The notes beneath the pieces are model-generated. The model had not been told where the DNA came from and did not search any database. It was given only the letters and a program-made list of their open reading frames with translations. 64,000 bases of DNA, taken from NCBI GenBank assembly GCA_958403395.1, contig CATXXF010000005.1, positions 1-64,000 on the forward strand. The letters are read 5' to 3'. This document shows, piece after piece, positions 15,829-26,750 of the stretch; positions within the stretch are counted from its first letter, which is position 1; the number at the start of each line of letters is the position of its first letter. Source of the DNA: an uncultured Collinsella sp. Its GTDB lineage: Bacteria; Actinomycetota; Coriobacteriia; Coriobacteriales; Coriobacteriaceae. The translations under genes were made by a program, and so were the position numbers.

Positions 15829-16009
15829 CGATAACCGACGACGGGGCGACGCCATGAGACGCTGCCCGCTCGACCAGTGCCGCCAAGCGCCCATCGGTGC
15901 CAGCGCGCCAAAGCCCCGCAATCGCCAGCACAATCGATAACAGCGCCACGGTGACGATGGCGTATTCGACGGTCGACTGAGCAGATTCCTCACACAGGAC
16001 ACCATGCAT
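15791..16009 (-). CDS. Flp-like minor pilin
   Basis: 72 aa. CEESAQSTVEYAIVTVALLS at residues 6-25 is a class IVb prepilin cleavage and helix region (a Glu soon after the expected processing site), followed by a short variable C-terminus ending DATGAKDIALY. It differs from the main Flp at 16538 in lacking the Lys-rich C-terminal helix, so it is probably a minor pilin. It starts 1 bp after the stop of the upstream hypothetical gene. Confidence 0.78.
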   Translation of the reverse strand: MHGVLCEESAQSTVEYAIVTVALLSIVLAIAGLWRAGTDGRLAALVERAASHGVAPSSVIDAATGAKDIALY

Positions 16010-16010
16010 T

Positions 16011-16574
16011 TCACGACCCCTCCTTTGACTCCGTTGTTTGCGGAACCAGACGCACGGCACGCAGGCGGCACGAGGCATCGCCGGCATCCGCGGCAACCGT
16101 CACCATGTCGACCCAGCCTCTCCCATCGCGCACGATGGCGCCCCATACGTTGCCCTTAATATCGAGATAGCCGCTCAGGGCGAGCTGGGCCGTGGGCACC
16201 TCACGGTAGGCGCGCAACAGGTCTGCCGCCGCCTCGGTCATCGGCCGGTCCTCGGACCATGCGAGTCGAACCGCGATCGCGTTGTCTGCAGACGGATCCG
16301 TCGCGCTGGCAGCTCGCTCGTCGAGTGCCTGTAAAAAGGTCTGAGCCGTGACGGCGGCATCCTGACCGCCCATATCTCCCGCGCCTTCCGCTTGTGACAC
16401 CGCCGCCGAGCCCGATCCCAAATCGGCAGTAGCGCCTGGACGCTGCTGCCGCGCAACACCCAGCCCCCAAAGTGTCGCCGCTATTGCCACGAGCAAACAG
16501 GCGAGCACCAGCGGCGAACCAACAAGCCGCCTGCCTCCTACAGGCTGTTGATGCCGTCTTTGATCGCGTTCCAT
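16011..16574 (-). CDS. Tad-locus membrane-anchored hypothetical protein
   Basis: 187 aa with a basic N-terminus (MERDQRRHQQPVGGRR), one transmembrane helix (LVGSPLVLACLLVAIAATLW, residues about 17-36), a Gly/Ser/Ala-rich linker, and an extracytoplasmic domain of about 110 residues ending QTTESKEGS. I do not recognise the domain. Position between flp and the second pilin, with 37-bp overlap with flp, implies a role in the Flp pilus. Confidence 0.7.
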   Translation of the reverse strand: MERDQRRHQQPVGGRRLVGSPLVLACLLVAIAATLWGLGVARQQRPGATADLGSGSAAVSQAEGAGDMGGQDAAVTAQTFLQALDERAASATDPSADNAIAVRLAWSEDRPMTEAAADLLRAYREVPTAQLALSGYLDIKGNVWGAIVRDGRGWVDMVTVAADAGDASCRLRAVRLVPQTTESKEGS

Positions 16575-16771
16575 AGTTCTTCGACTTTGCTCTTAAACGC
16601 GACGATGGCGATAATCGCGATCACCACGAGCACGCCGACTAAGATGGCGTATTCGGTAGTGCCCTGCGCGTTCTCCTCCCGCAACAGCGCCTTGGCACGC
16701 TGGCGAGCGCGGATTGCCCGGCAAAAAGCCCAGCTCCAAGCCTTGCCCGCAATGTCGGTCATCGTGTTCAT
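16538..16771 (-). CDS. flp: Flp family type IVb pilin (major subunit)
   Basis: 77 aa. After a 34-residue basic leader comes ENAQGTTEYAILVGVLVVIA, the Flp processing and helix motif with the conserved Glu-Tyr, then FKSKVEELWNAIKDGINSL. Flp subunits polymerise into the adhesive Tad pilus after cleavage by a TadV/CpaA prepilin peptidase, for which no gene is present in this window. It lies 10 bp downstream of tadC. Confidence 0.93.
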   Translation of the reverse strand: MNTMTDIAGKAWSWAFCRAIRARQRAKALLREENAQGTTEYAILVGVLVVIAIIAIVAFKSKVEELWNAIKDGINSL

Positions 16772-16781
16772 GTATTCCTCC

Positions 16782-17423
16782 CTACATCATCCCGCCTGCT
16801 CCCAGCAGCGGGCCCAATATGGACAGAAGCAACGCCGGCAAGATGAGCGTGCCGGTGGGAATCAGCAACTTGACCGGTGCGCGCTCGATCTCGCGCTCGA
16901 CTGCGGCGCGATGGGCCGCACGGATCTCGCGACTTTGAGCAGCCAGCGTCTCGGCCAGCGGAGCGCCCAGGGCAAGCGCCTGCCCCACCGTGATGGCAAA
17001 GGTCTCGAGCGCCCTCACGTCCAAATCACGCGCGGCAGCCAACAGCTCGGCCTCGCGCGTCCCCACGCCCACCTGCCACGCCATGCAGGCTCGTTCAAGG
17101 CGGACGGCCAGCACCGACCGACGATTGGCACAGAAAATCTCGAGCGCCGCGTCAAACGAAAGGCCGGCAGAAAGCCCCAGGCGCACCACGTCGATCATCT
17201 CGGACACCTCACCGAGCGACACCTGTGCCGGGCCGCCCGCCCCAATCGCGCCCTTCATTCGCGCGGTCAGAGCATCAATCACCGAGCAGCTCGCAGCAAT
17301 GACCAGTACCACCTCACGCTTGCACGCCTCTGCAATCTTGCGAGCATCCGCACGCTCCAAACCTGTCGCGGCAAATACACTCAGGGCACACAGACAGGCC
17401 GCGACCCCAACCAGGGCGCTCAT
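16782..17423 (-). CDS. tadC: Tad pilus inner-membrane platform protein TadC
   Basis: 213 aa T2SSF-type membrane protein. The N-terminal helix (SALVGVAACLCALSVFAATG), the central LGLSAGLSFDAALEIFCANR and the paired C-terminal helices (LLIPTGTLILPALLLSILGP) match TadC, which with TadB forms the platform driven by TadA. ATG overlaps the tadB stop as ATGA. It is shorter than proteobacterial TadC (about 300 aa), as is usual in actinobacterial loci. Confidence 0.85.
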   Translation of the reverse strand: MSALVGVAACLCALSVFAATGLERADARKIAEACKREVVLVIAASCSVIDALTARMKGAIGAGGPAQVSLGEVSEMIDVVRLGLSAGLSFDAALEIFCANRRSVLAVRLERACMAWQVGVGTREAELLAAARDLDVRALETFAITVGQALALGAPLAETLAAQSREIRAAHRAAVEREIERAPVKLLIPTGTLILPALLLSILGPLLGAGGMM

Positions 17424-18346
17424 AACTCCACCCGCATAATGCGCCGGATAACTACCAGGGCAACGACGTTGAGGGCAAGCCCCAACACCACGGCGCCCGC
17501 ACCAGCCGGCGTCGCAAGACCGCGGCGAAAGTCTGCCGAAAGCAAAGCCAGTACCGCGCACATGCCCGCCGGCATCGCTGCGACCATGTGTGCCGACATA
17601 CGCGCCTGTGACGTCTTAACGTCCAGACGGCGTTTGAGCTCAATGCGCTCACCCACCATGCTCGACGCCTCGGACAGCAAGCCAGCAAGTGGAGCCCCGG
17701 TACGCTGCGATACTTTGAGCGCCAAGGTGACAAGCGAAAGGCCGGGGGCATCGATGCGAACGAGTAGGTCATCGAGTGCGTCGGTCGCCGAAATACCGCA
17801 ATCGATTGCCGCCGCCACCCGCAAAAACTCGGTATGCACCAGCTCTTGCGCATGGGCGCCCACAAAGCGCATTCCCTGTGCCAGCGAATGCCCCGAGGCA
17901 AGCGACATAGATAACGCTGTGAATGCCTCGGGCATGGCCTCTTCCACATCATGCTGTTCGCGTCGGCGATCGAAGGTGTCACGCGCGGCACCCACGCCAA
18001 ACGGCGCCACCAGCCCCAAGACAAAGCCGATGGGCGACAACGACGCAACGGCCAGCAAAACGCTGCAGATACCGCTCGACAGCAGCAGAAATGCCAGACG
18101 AGCTGCGTTATCCTCAATAGCAAGCCCAAGGCGATCTGCGGGAATTAACGACGCCCACGAGCGGGCAATCTTTGACAGCAGGCCGTTTTCCACCAGCTCA
18201 CGCGGCAGCTTCTCTGCCACCGTCTCGAGCGCCTGACGCGCCAGCTCCGCCGGCGGTACCTGCGGCACACGAGGTTCCGCCCCGCACGCCGTCGCAACAG
18301 AAAACCCTGCCAAACCCCCTACGACGAGGGGCACAGCGACCTCCAT
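17420..18346 (-). CDS. tadB: Tad pilus inner-membrane platform protein TadB
   Basis: 308 aa with a T2SSF domain. Transmembrane helices lie at residues about 3-20 and 85-120, followed by MPEAFTALSMSLASGHSLAQ (near 140) and paired C-terminal helices (AVVLGLALNVVALVVI). It overlaps tadA by 28 bp and tadC by 4 bp, so the three are translated together. Confidence 0.88.
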   Translation of the reverse strand: MEVAVPLVVGGLAGFSVATACGAEPRVPQVPPAELARQALETVAEKLPRELVENGLLSKIARSWASLIPADRLGLAIEDNAARLAFLLLSSGICSVLLAVASLSPIGFVLGLVAPFGVGAARDTFDRRREQHDVEEAMPEAFTALSMSLASGHSLAQGMRFVGAHAQELVHTEFLRVAAAIDCGISATDALDDLLVRIDAPGLSLVTLALKVSQRTGAPLAGLLSEASSMVGERIELKRRLDVKTSQARMSAHMVAAMPAGMCAVLALLSADFRRGLATPAGAGAVVLGLALNVVALVVIRRIMRVEL

Positions 18347-19647
18347 TCGTCCACCTCCTCTTGTGTGAGCGTCCCCGACCGCAGGCCTTCTGCGATAAAC
18401 GGCGGCTCGCGGTCAAGCTTCCAGGTGCGCTCGGCGGCATCGAAAGTCACATAGCGCTCGAGCTCTACGCCGCCCGACGCGGCGCGACGCACCCCCGAAT
18501 ACGAGGAGACGAAACGCCTGCCATCGGCGTGGCGCTCGGACATCACGATGCCGTCGAGCGCCATGGCAATCTGCTCCTCGATGAGCTCGCTCGGCAGATC
18601 GATGCCATAACGTGCAAGCAACGTCAGACGCACCACGGTCTCCTGTTCTGAACCCGCATGAAGTGTCGTGAGCGACCCGTCGTGGCCCGTGTTCATGGCC
18701 TGCAACATGTCGCAGCACTCGGCACCGCGCACCTCGCCCACCACGATGCGGTCGGGGCGCATGCGCAGAGCATTGGTCACCAGGTCGCGAATCGTCACCG
18801 CGCCCTCGCCCTCAATTGAAGCCTCGCGCGCCTCTAGACGCACCACGTGCGGATGATGCGCAAACTTGAGCTCGGCAGAGTCCTCGATCGTCACGATGCG
18901 CTCGCCGGTGGAAATCTCACATGACAACGCGTTGAGCAGGGTGGTCTTACCAGATCCCGTGCCTCCCGCAACCGCCAGGTCCTGTCGCAGCGACACCGCG
19001 CACGACAACAGCTGCGCATACCAAAGCGGCAGCGACCCCAGCCCCACAAGCTCGTCCAGCGAGCAGATGCGGTCCGAGAACTTTCGGATGGTGAGAATCG
19101 GTCCGTCAATCGCCACAGGCGGAATCACCGCGTTGACGCGATAGCCCGTTTTGAGGCGGGCGTTGACGATGGGGCTGCGCTCGTCGATACGGCGGCCAAG
19201 TGGCGAGATGATGCGGTCGATAAGCACACGGATCTGCTCATCATCCTCAAACGCATGCTCGATGGGGTGCAAGACGCCGCCGCGTTCAAAGAAAGCCGAG
19301 CGGCAGCCGTTAATCATGATCTCGGTAACGGTGTCGTCCTCGATGAGCGGCTGCAACGGCCCCAAGCCCACCACGTCATCCAAAATCTCGTCGATGATGG
19401 TCTTGCGCTCGGGCGTCGCGAGATCGGTCGGCTCCTCAACATTGAGCGCCGCCTCCACCGCAGGACGCAATTCCGAGCGGGCAAGTGCCGGGTCGACATA
19501 GGCGCTGATACGCGCCACTTCGTCGTAACCCATGCGGTCCATCACGGCGCGCTTGGTGCGTCGTTTCACCGCGCGGCGACGCCCCGCATCTACAGGCGCT
19601 GCCGCCGCTGCAGCGCCGGCAGCCTTAATCCTCGTTTGCAGGCTCAT
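18319..19647 (-). CDS. tadA: Tad pilus assembly ATPase TadA/CpaF
   Basis: 442 aa secretion ATPase that powers Flp pilus assembly. Walker A GGTGSGKTTLLNALS near residue 230, Walker B-like RIVVGEVRGAEC near 300, and the upstream CpaF domain block RSPIVNARLKTGYRVNAVIPP near 165 identify it. Hexameric and cytoplasmic, it acts on TadB/TadC. Start ATG overlaps the tadZ stop by 4 bp. Confidence 0.96.
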   Translation of the reverse strand: MSLQTRIKAAGAAAAAAPVDAGRRRAVKRRTKRAVMDRMGYDEVARISAYVDPALARSELRPAVEAALNVEEPTDLATPERKTIIDEILDDVVGLGPLQPLIEDDTVTEIMINGCRSAFFERGGVLHPIEHAFEDDEQIRVLIDRIISPLGRRIDERSPIVNARLKTGYRVNAVIPPVAIDGPILTIRKFSDRICSLDELVGLGSLPLWYAQLLSCAVSLRQDLAVAGGTGSGKTTLLNALSCEISTGERIVTIEDSAELKFAHHPHVVRLEAREASIEGEGAVTIRDLVTNALRMRPDRIVVGEVRGAECCDMLQAMNTGHDGSLTTLHAGSEQETVVRLTLLARYGIDLPSELIEEQIAMALDGIVMSERHADGRRFVSSYSGVRRAASGGVELERYVTFDAAERTWKLDREPPFIAEGLRSGTLTQEEVDEWRSLCPSS

Positions 19648-21293
19648 CGCTGATCACCCTCGCGCGACCAGGGAAGGCGGATACGCGGGCGTTCGGTACG
19701 CGTCGCACGGTCGGCGACCATATCGCTCCAAGGGCCGACGGCGCACCCCAGTTCCACGAGCATCTCGCGCGTGGCCTCGCGCACGCTGGTCGCGAAAGCG
19801 CTCGTCTGACCCACTGCCTCGTCAGCGCGCCCAAACGCCATGAGCGCGGCGAGATCCTGCCCGCCATCGGCGATACGAATCTTGGAGCTCAACGCACAGG
19901 CAATCTCAAAGCGCATGGCGACGTCCTCGTCTGCCCCGCGCGCACCGAACCGGTTGAACACGGCGCTCATGCGCGTGCGCGGCACACCTACTCGACTTGC
20001 CAGTTCAATGACGCGCGACGCCGATGTCGCGGACGACACCGCAGCATCGCCAACGACCAGGCAACGGTCGCTCGCCGCCACCGCAGCCGCTACGGCGTCG
20101 CCCCAAAAGACCGAGGTATCGATAAAGACCACGTCGGATTCGCGACGCAGGACATCAAGCAGTAGCTCCACCGGACGTGCCATGAGCTCGGCTTGCTCGG
20201 GCGCCGCGACGGGACCCCAGAGCGTAACGCCCGGGGCGACGCGCATCGATGCGGCTACGATATCCGGCTCGGTGAGCGTGCCCGCCGCCGACGGCTCGAT
20301 AAGTGCCGCCATATCGCGCGGAGCATCGACGCCTAACAAGTCGTAAAGGTTTCCAAACATCAGGTCCAGGTCGAGCACGGCGGCACGCAAGCCCAACAGC
20401 GACGATGTGTGTGCCATGGTGGCAACGATCGTCGACTTGCCGCAACCGCCCGAACCCGAAATGGCGCAGATGACCGGAGCTCGATGCTGCGGAGCGGCAG
20501 CGTCTGCCGGCGGCATCGGAGGCGGCGGAGCGGGCGTCGGTGACAGCGTCCCCGTCTCCCCCGCCGCAACCACACGCTGCGTCCAAGCCGGCATGTCAGC
20601 TTGTTCGGTCTGCGAGGCAGGCTCGTTCTGTGCAATCTGCTCATGCCGCATCAGCGACAACTCGCCACACCCGGCAAAGCCCTCAACTTCGTCGAGTTCA
20701 TCCGCCAGATTCACGCCGTGCACGTATCCCATATCTACAGCCGGGGAGTCGCCAGCATGCTGCGCCGGCCCTCCGGCGTCATCGCATACAAGGGGGTTCC
20801 GGGGGCGCCGACCATGCTCGGCTTCCGCTTTTCCACAATCATCAACACGCGGGCCTCTTGTAGCGCGAGGCGCCCCGGGTTCCCTATCAACAAAAGCATC
20901 GGGCTCAATCGTCATGCGCCGATCGGAATCAACCGCTCCCTCGCCCGCGCGCCCGTTGCCGCATATACTGTGCGCAGCGATGACCTCGGTCGCCCCCGCG
21001 CGAAACAACCCCTCGATATCCGACGGATCGAGTGCTTCTATCAAGACGACCACGCGACTCACGCGGCCTTCGGCCGTCAGGCGTGCAACAGTCTTGCGCA
21101 CATCTTCGGTATCAAACAGAGACGCCGCGATGATGGCAGCTCCGCGGCGCGACGGAAACGCCCGCGCCATGGAAACCAGCCCGTCCAGGTCACCCACGCG
21201 AAGCACCTGTGCACCCGCGTCACGGCCCTCGACTTCCCGCTGCAACAGCCCGTAATCGCCGCACGCGCAGCACGCAAGCCAGATCGCCTTCAT
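19644..21293 (-). CDS. TadZ/CpaE-type MinD-like ATPase
   Basis: About 549 aa. The C-terminal half is a ParA/MinD ATPase with a deviant Walker A (AISGSGGCGKST near 281) and DLDLMFGNLYDLL near 312, as in CpaE/TadZ, which localises Tad pilus machinery. The N-terminal half holds a degenerate receiver-like domain (VARLTAEGRVSRVVVLIEAL) and then a disordered Pro/Ala-rich linker. I use the ATG at 21293, which overlaps the cpaB stop as TGATG and has GGAGG upstream; a GTG one codon before is possible. Confidence 0.88.
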   Translation of the reverse strand: MKAIWLACCACGDYGLLQREVEGRDAGAQVLRVGDLDGLVSMARAFPSRRGAAIIAASLFDTEDVRKTVARLTAEGRVSRVVVLIEALDPSDIEGLFRAGATEVIAAHSICGNGRAGEGAVDSDRRMTIEPDAFVDREPGAPRATRGPRVDDCGKAEAEHGRRPRNPLVCDDAGGPAQHAGDSPAVDMGYVHGVNLADELDEVEGFAGCGELSLMRHEQIAQNEPASQTEQADMPAWTQRVVAAGETGTLSPTPAPPPPMPPADAAAPQHRAPVICAISGSGGCGKSTIVATMAHTSSLLGLRAAVLDLDLMFGNLYDLLGVDAPRDMAALIEPSAAGTLTEPDIVAASMRVAPGVTLWGPVAAPEQAELMARPVELLLDVLRRESDVVFIDTSVFWGDAVAAAVAASDRCLVVGDAAVSSATSASRVIELASRVGVPRTRMSAVFNRFGARGADEDVAMRFEIACALSSKIRIADGGQDLAALMAFGRADEAVGQTSAFATSVREATREMLVELGCAVGPWSDMVADRATRTERPRIRLPWSREGDQR

Positions 21294-21952
21294 CACTCGT
21301 CGCCTCCGCTCTTTTTGCCGCGCGCCGTGGCGGGAATCGTCAAGCTGACCGTTCCCTTGCCCGAGGCTCCCAGCAGTTCCTTGACGTCTTCGGGGTCAGC
21401 CGCCAGCGTCACCCATTCGATCTTGCCCTCGCGCGTGGCACCGGAATCCTCACTGGTATCGATCACGTACGCGCCGCACAGCCGATCGGTTACGCCGTCT
21501 TTTTGCACATACACATCCACGTAGCTGCCCACGCCCGTAGCACCGCCGACCGAGTGCTCGGCATCGACCGCCACCGAAACGGCGACCTTGCCCTTAGGCA
21601 CCTCGAGCTTGTGGCTCTCGGCCTTGGTGTAGACATTGCAGATCACGGCGTTTTTGGGAATACGCGAAGTCGTCACGTCGCCGCGCACCTGGCGCAGCTC
21701 GGTCGCCGCGTCACGCGGCAGCAGACTCGTCAGCCATTCCTGGGTTATGACATTGGTCTCATCGAGGGTCTCGCCCACATCGATATCGCGCGCCGCAACG
21801 CATACCTCGACGCGATCGCCACCGTACTTGGCCAAGGTCTCAGCCTGGACCTGTTCGGCTTGCGAGCGGATCGACGAGCCGTAAACCATGCAGAGCAGAG
21901 CAGCGAGCACGCCCGCGACCAGACTGATAGCGATGCGCTTGCTCTTGTTCAC
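21293..21952 (-). CDS. cpaB: Flp pilus assembly protein CpaB/RcpC
   Basis: About 219 aa, first gene of the Tad operon. One N-terminal membrane helix (IAISLVAGVLAALLCMVYG), then an SAF domain (VCVAARDIDVGETLDETNVI near 50) and a CpaB C-terminal domain. SAF domains bind cell-wall sugars, which suits a pilus-periplasm function. I choose the GTG of VNKSKR because AGGAG lies 6 bp upstream; an ATG five codons earlier lacks such a site. Confidence 0.87.
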   Translation of the reverse strand: MNKSKRIAISLVAGVLAALLCMVYGSSIRSQAEQVQAETLAKYGGDRVEVCVAARDIDVGETLDETNVITQEWLTSLLPRDAATELRQVRGDVTTSRIPKNAVICNVYTKAESHKLEVPKGKVAVSVAVDAEHSVGGATGVGSYVDVYVQKDGVTDRLCGAYVIDTSEDSGATREGKIEWVTLAADPEDVKELLGASGKGTVSLTIPATARGKKSGGDE

Positions 21953-22062
21953 GGCCGCTCCTCTCATGGCAGTGCCGGGCGAATGCCCGTACCACCATTG
22001 TCTGGGCGGTCAGAGTGCAAAGCGGCGCAATCGCGATCTTGGTTTTCGATGTCAAACCAATC

Positions 22063-22114
22063 GCTGACCAGAAGCTGACCAGCCCGTCAAGCTCGTGGCA
22101 AGGTTTTGGTCAGC
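22063..22114 (-). promoter_or_regulatory. TGACCA repeat cluster upstream of the Tad operon
   Basis: GCTGACCA occurs at 22063 and 22074, and its inverse TGGTCAGC at 22107. The cluster lies about 110 bp before cpaB and could be an operator or part of a leader. No -10/-35 pair is convincing. Confidence 0.35.
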
Positions 22115-22157
22115 ACGTCAGCAAACTGCATGTTTCGAGGCTTTTCCGCAGCAAAAA

Positions 22158-22187
22158 AGCCGTCTCCCGAACAGTTGGGAGACGGCT
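22158..22187 (-). terminator. rsgA terminator
   Basis: AGCCGTCTCCC pairs perfectly with GGGAGACGGCT around an 8-base loop and is followed on the minus strand by six T, 17 bp after the rsgA stop. Confidence 0.9.
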
Positions 22188-22204
22188 GTCATAGAAAAAA
22201 TCAA

Positions 22205-23389
22205 TTACAGATGGACATCGGGATCGAGCATTTGAGCACTCACGCGCATGGATGACGCCAGGCTTTGGAACGTTTCCAAACGCAGGCTGTCGATCTGCCC
22301 GGCGTCCTCGGCCTCGCGAACGGCGCAGCCCGGTTCGTGGGTATGCGTGCAGTCGCCAAACCGGCACGCGCGCGATGCCTCGACAATCTCGGGGAAAGCG
22401 CGCGCAAGACCCCGCTCGTGACCCACGAGCGGTAGGCTGCGCAGGCCCGGGGCATCAGCGATCACGCCGGCGTCGCCCGGCAGCGCTACCATCACGCGCG
22501 CGACGGTAGTGTGACGGCCCTGGTCGTCGCGTTCGCGCACACCGCCGGTCGCCAATGTATCGTGGCCCAGCAGTGCATTGAGCAGCGTCGACTTGCCGGC
22601 ACCCGACTCGCCCAGAATCATGGCGCAGCTCCCGGCAGGCACGCAGATACGGACCTCGTCCAGGCCGCGGCCCTCGGCAGAGGACGTCACGATCACGCGC
22701 ACGTCCGGACCCACCAGGCGGCGCACGCGGTCCAGATCGCGCTCGAGCTCCTCGGCATCGCAGCGATCAGCTTTGGTGAGCACCACCACCGGCTCGGCAT
22801 CGCAGTCGAGCGCCAACACCAGCGAGCGCGCCACGCGGTCGAGCAGCACCTCACCGGCACCGAGCGCCTGCACGATTAGCACGCTATCCACGTTGGAGCA
22901 GAGCACCTGACGCTCTCCGCGGGCACGGCCGCGCCAACGCTCAAAGCTCGTACGGCGCGGCAGAACGCACTCAATCACGCCCATATCGTGCCCGGGAGCG
23001 CGGCGCACCGCCACACGGTCGCCCACGGCGGGCAGCAGCACCTCGTCCTCGCCGCGCGACTTGGCAAACCCCACGGCATGCTCGGCGCGGAAGGTGTCGT
23101 CGGCAGTCGCCACCAGCGGAAACCCGCGATCCAAGCGCACCACGGCGCCAAGCTGCATCTGCTCGGGCTCCTCGGTATGTGCGCAAAAGTCGTCAAATGC
23201 CGCCTGCTGAGCTTCATCGACCGGCAGGTCATCGAACGCCGGAACATCCTGCAGCGCGTCAAGTCCCGGCACGTTTGCCAGCAGCTCCTCGGCAGACGCG
23301 GGGGCTTCGGTCGCGAGCTTCCGACGACGATCGCGCTTAGCCCGCGCCCCCGTCGTCTTTTTCTTCGCCTTAGCCTTCGCCTTGCCCAC
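22205..23389 (-). CDS. rsgA: ribosome small subunit GTPase RsgA
   Basis: Circularly permuted GTPase that checks late 30S assembly. An OB-fold precedes G4 (VLTKAD near 203), G1 (GESGAGKST near 258) and switch region GRHTTVARVM near 292; the C-terminal zinc site reads CRFGDCTHTHEPGC near 340. The Lys-rich N-terminus (VGKAKAKAKKKTTGARAKR) and an acidic stretch make it longer than the usual 300-350 aa. Start is a GTG with GGGAGG 5 bp upstream. Confidence 0.95.
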   Translation of the reverse strand: MGKAKAKAKKKTTGARAKRDRRRKLATEAPASAEELLANVPGLDALQDVPAFDDLPVDEAQQAAFDDFCAHTEEPEQMQLGAVVRLDRGFPLVATADDTFRAEHAVGFAKSRGEDEVLLPAVGDRVAVRRAPGHDMGVIECVLPRRTSFERWRGRARGERQVLCSNVDSVLIVQALGAGEVLLDRVARSLVLALDCDAEPVVVLTKADRCDAEELERDLDRVRRLVGPDVRVIVTSSAEGRGLDEVRICVPAGSCAMILGESGAGKSTLLNALLGHDTLATGGVRERDDQGRHTTVARVMVALPGDAGVIADAPGLRSLPLVGHERGLARAFPEIVEASRACRFGDCTHTHEPGCAVREAEDAGQIDSLRLETFQSLASSMRVSAQMLDPDVHL

Positions 23390-23502
23390 AAGCGCCTCCC
23401 AGCACCATAAATCACAACTGAGCAGGTATTTTAAATCAAAAAGAGCTGGCCGGGCAAAGCCCGACCAGCTCACAAACTTTTCCTCAGCTTACGGTCCCGA
23501 GA

Positions 23503-23621
23503 GGTCATCCGAAGGCCCGCCCGCCGGGAGGGGTTTCTTCTGAGCGATCCCGCAGCGCGAAGCGCGAGGACCAGCGAAGAAGAAACCCCGCAGGCGGTCG
23601 GGCCGGTGGGAAGGATGGCCT
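23503..23621 (-). repeat. 119-bp long inverted repeat after the P-type ATPase gene
   Basis: Arms GGGGTTTCTTCT (23530) and AGAAGAAACCCC (23578) are perfect. Outer segments GGCCCG/CGGGCC and GGTCATCC/GGATGGCC extend the pairing across 119 bp, with an inner GCGCGAAGCGCG hairpin. It begins 7 bp beyond the ATPase stop. It could be a compound terminator or a mobile palindromic element. Confidence 0.7.
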
Positions 23622-23627
23622 TTCGAC

Positions 23628-26309
<2,682 letters not shown>

Positions 26310-26420
26310 ATAGAGTCCCCTCCTGGGATTCGGGCCACTCAGCAGATTGATGCCCGATCATAATTCCCAGGAGAAGGGCAAGGGCTCATCAAGGCTGCCG
26401 TGCTGAGCGGCAGTTGATAG
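26310..26420 (-). promoter_or_regulatory. structured leader of the P-type ATPase gene (riboswitch candidate)
   Basis: On the minus strand TCCTGGGA (26365-26372) pairs with TCCCAGGA (26321-26328), enclosing an inner CGGGC/GCCCG stem. The 3' arm contains the AGGAGGGG ribosome binding site, 8 bp before the ATG. GGGCATCAA of the inner stem can alternatively pair with TTGATGAGCCC just upstream, and a CTGCCG/CGGCAG hairpin (26395-26413) precedes it. I do not recognise a known class. Confidence 0.55.
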
Positions 26421-26639
26421 TGGAGCTATGGTACCCCAAAGCGACGCGTCTAGCCAAAACATTCCATCTGGAAACACGGCACAGGCGCAACGGTGCAGAC
26501 AGTGTGATGCTCAACATTGATAAAACGTTTTTTCTTCGGCGCATCGTCAGACTGAAATATCGCCCAGATAGCAGCGGTTAGAACGGTTGGTAAAGTTTTT
26601 GCATATACCGTTTTTCCGCAAAAAATGAACTTCTAATTC

Positions 26640-26750
26640 GGCATACGGTCGATTTTTTGGGGTATTCGGTCGGCATTTCGTTATAATCATCTCAGTTTTA
26701 TTTCTTATGGTTTATCTATCAGCGCAAGACGATGTCAGATGGAGGTCTGA
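26640..26750 (+). promoter_or_regulatory. pyk promoter and leader
   Basis: A perfect TATAAT lies at 26682-26687, with AT-rich sequence upstream and GGAGGT 6 bp before the pyk ATG. The -35 is weak. The rest of 26421-26640 is AT-richer than the surroundings and shows no gene. Confidence 0.6.

Noticed and set aside
26310..26420. yybP-ykoY (Mn2+) riboswitch
   Set aside because: The gene context would fit, but I cannot find the conserved core of that class in the leader; left as an unassigned candidate.
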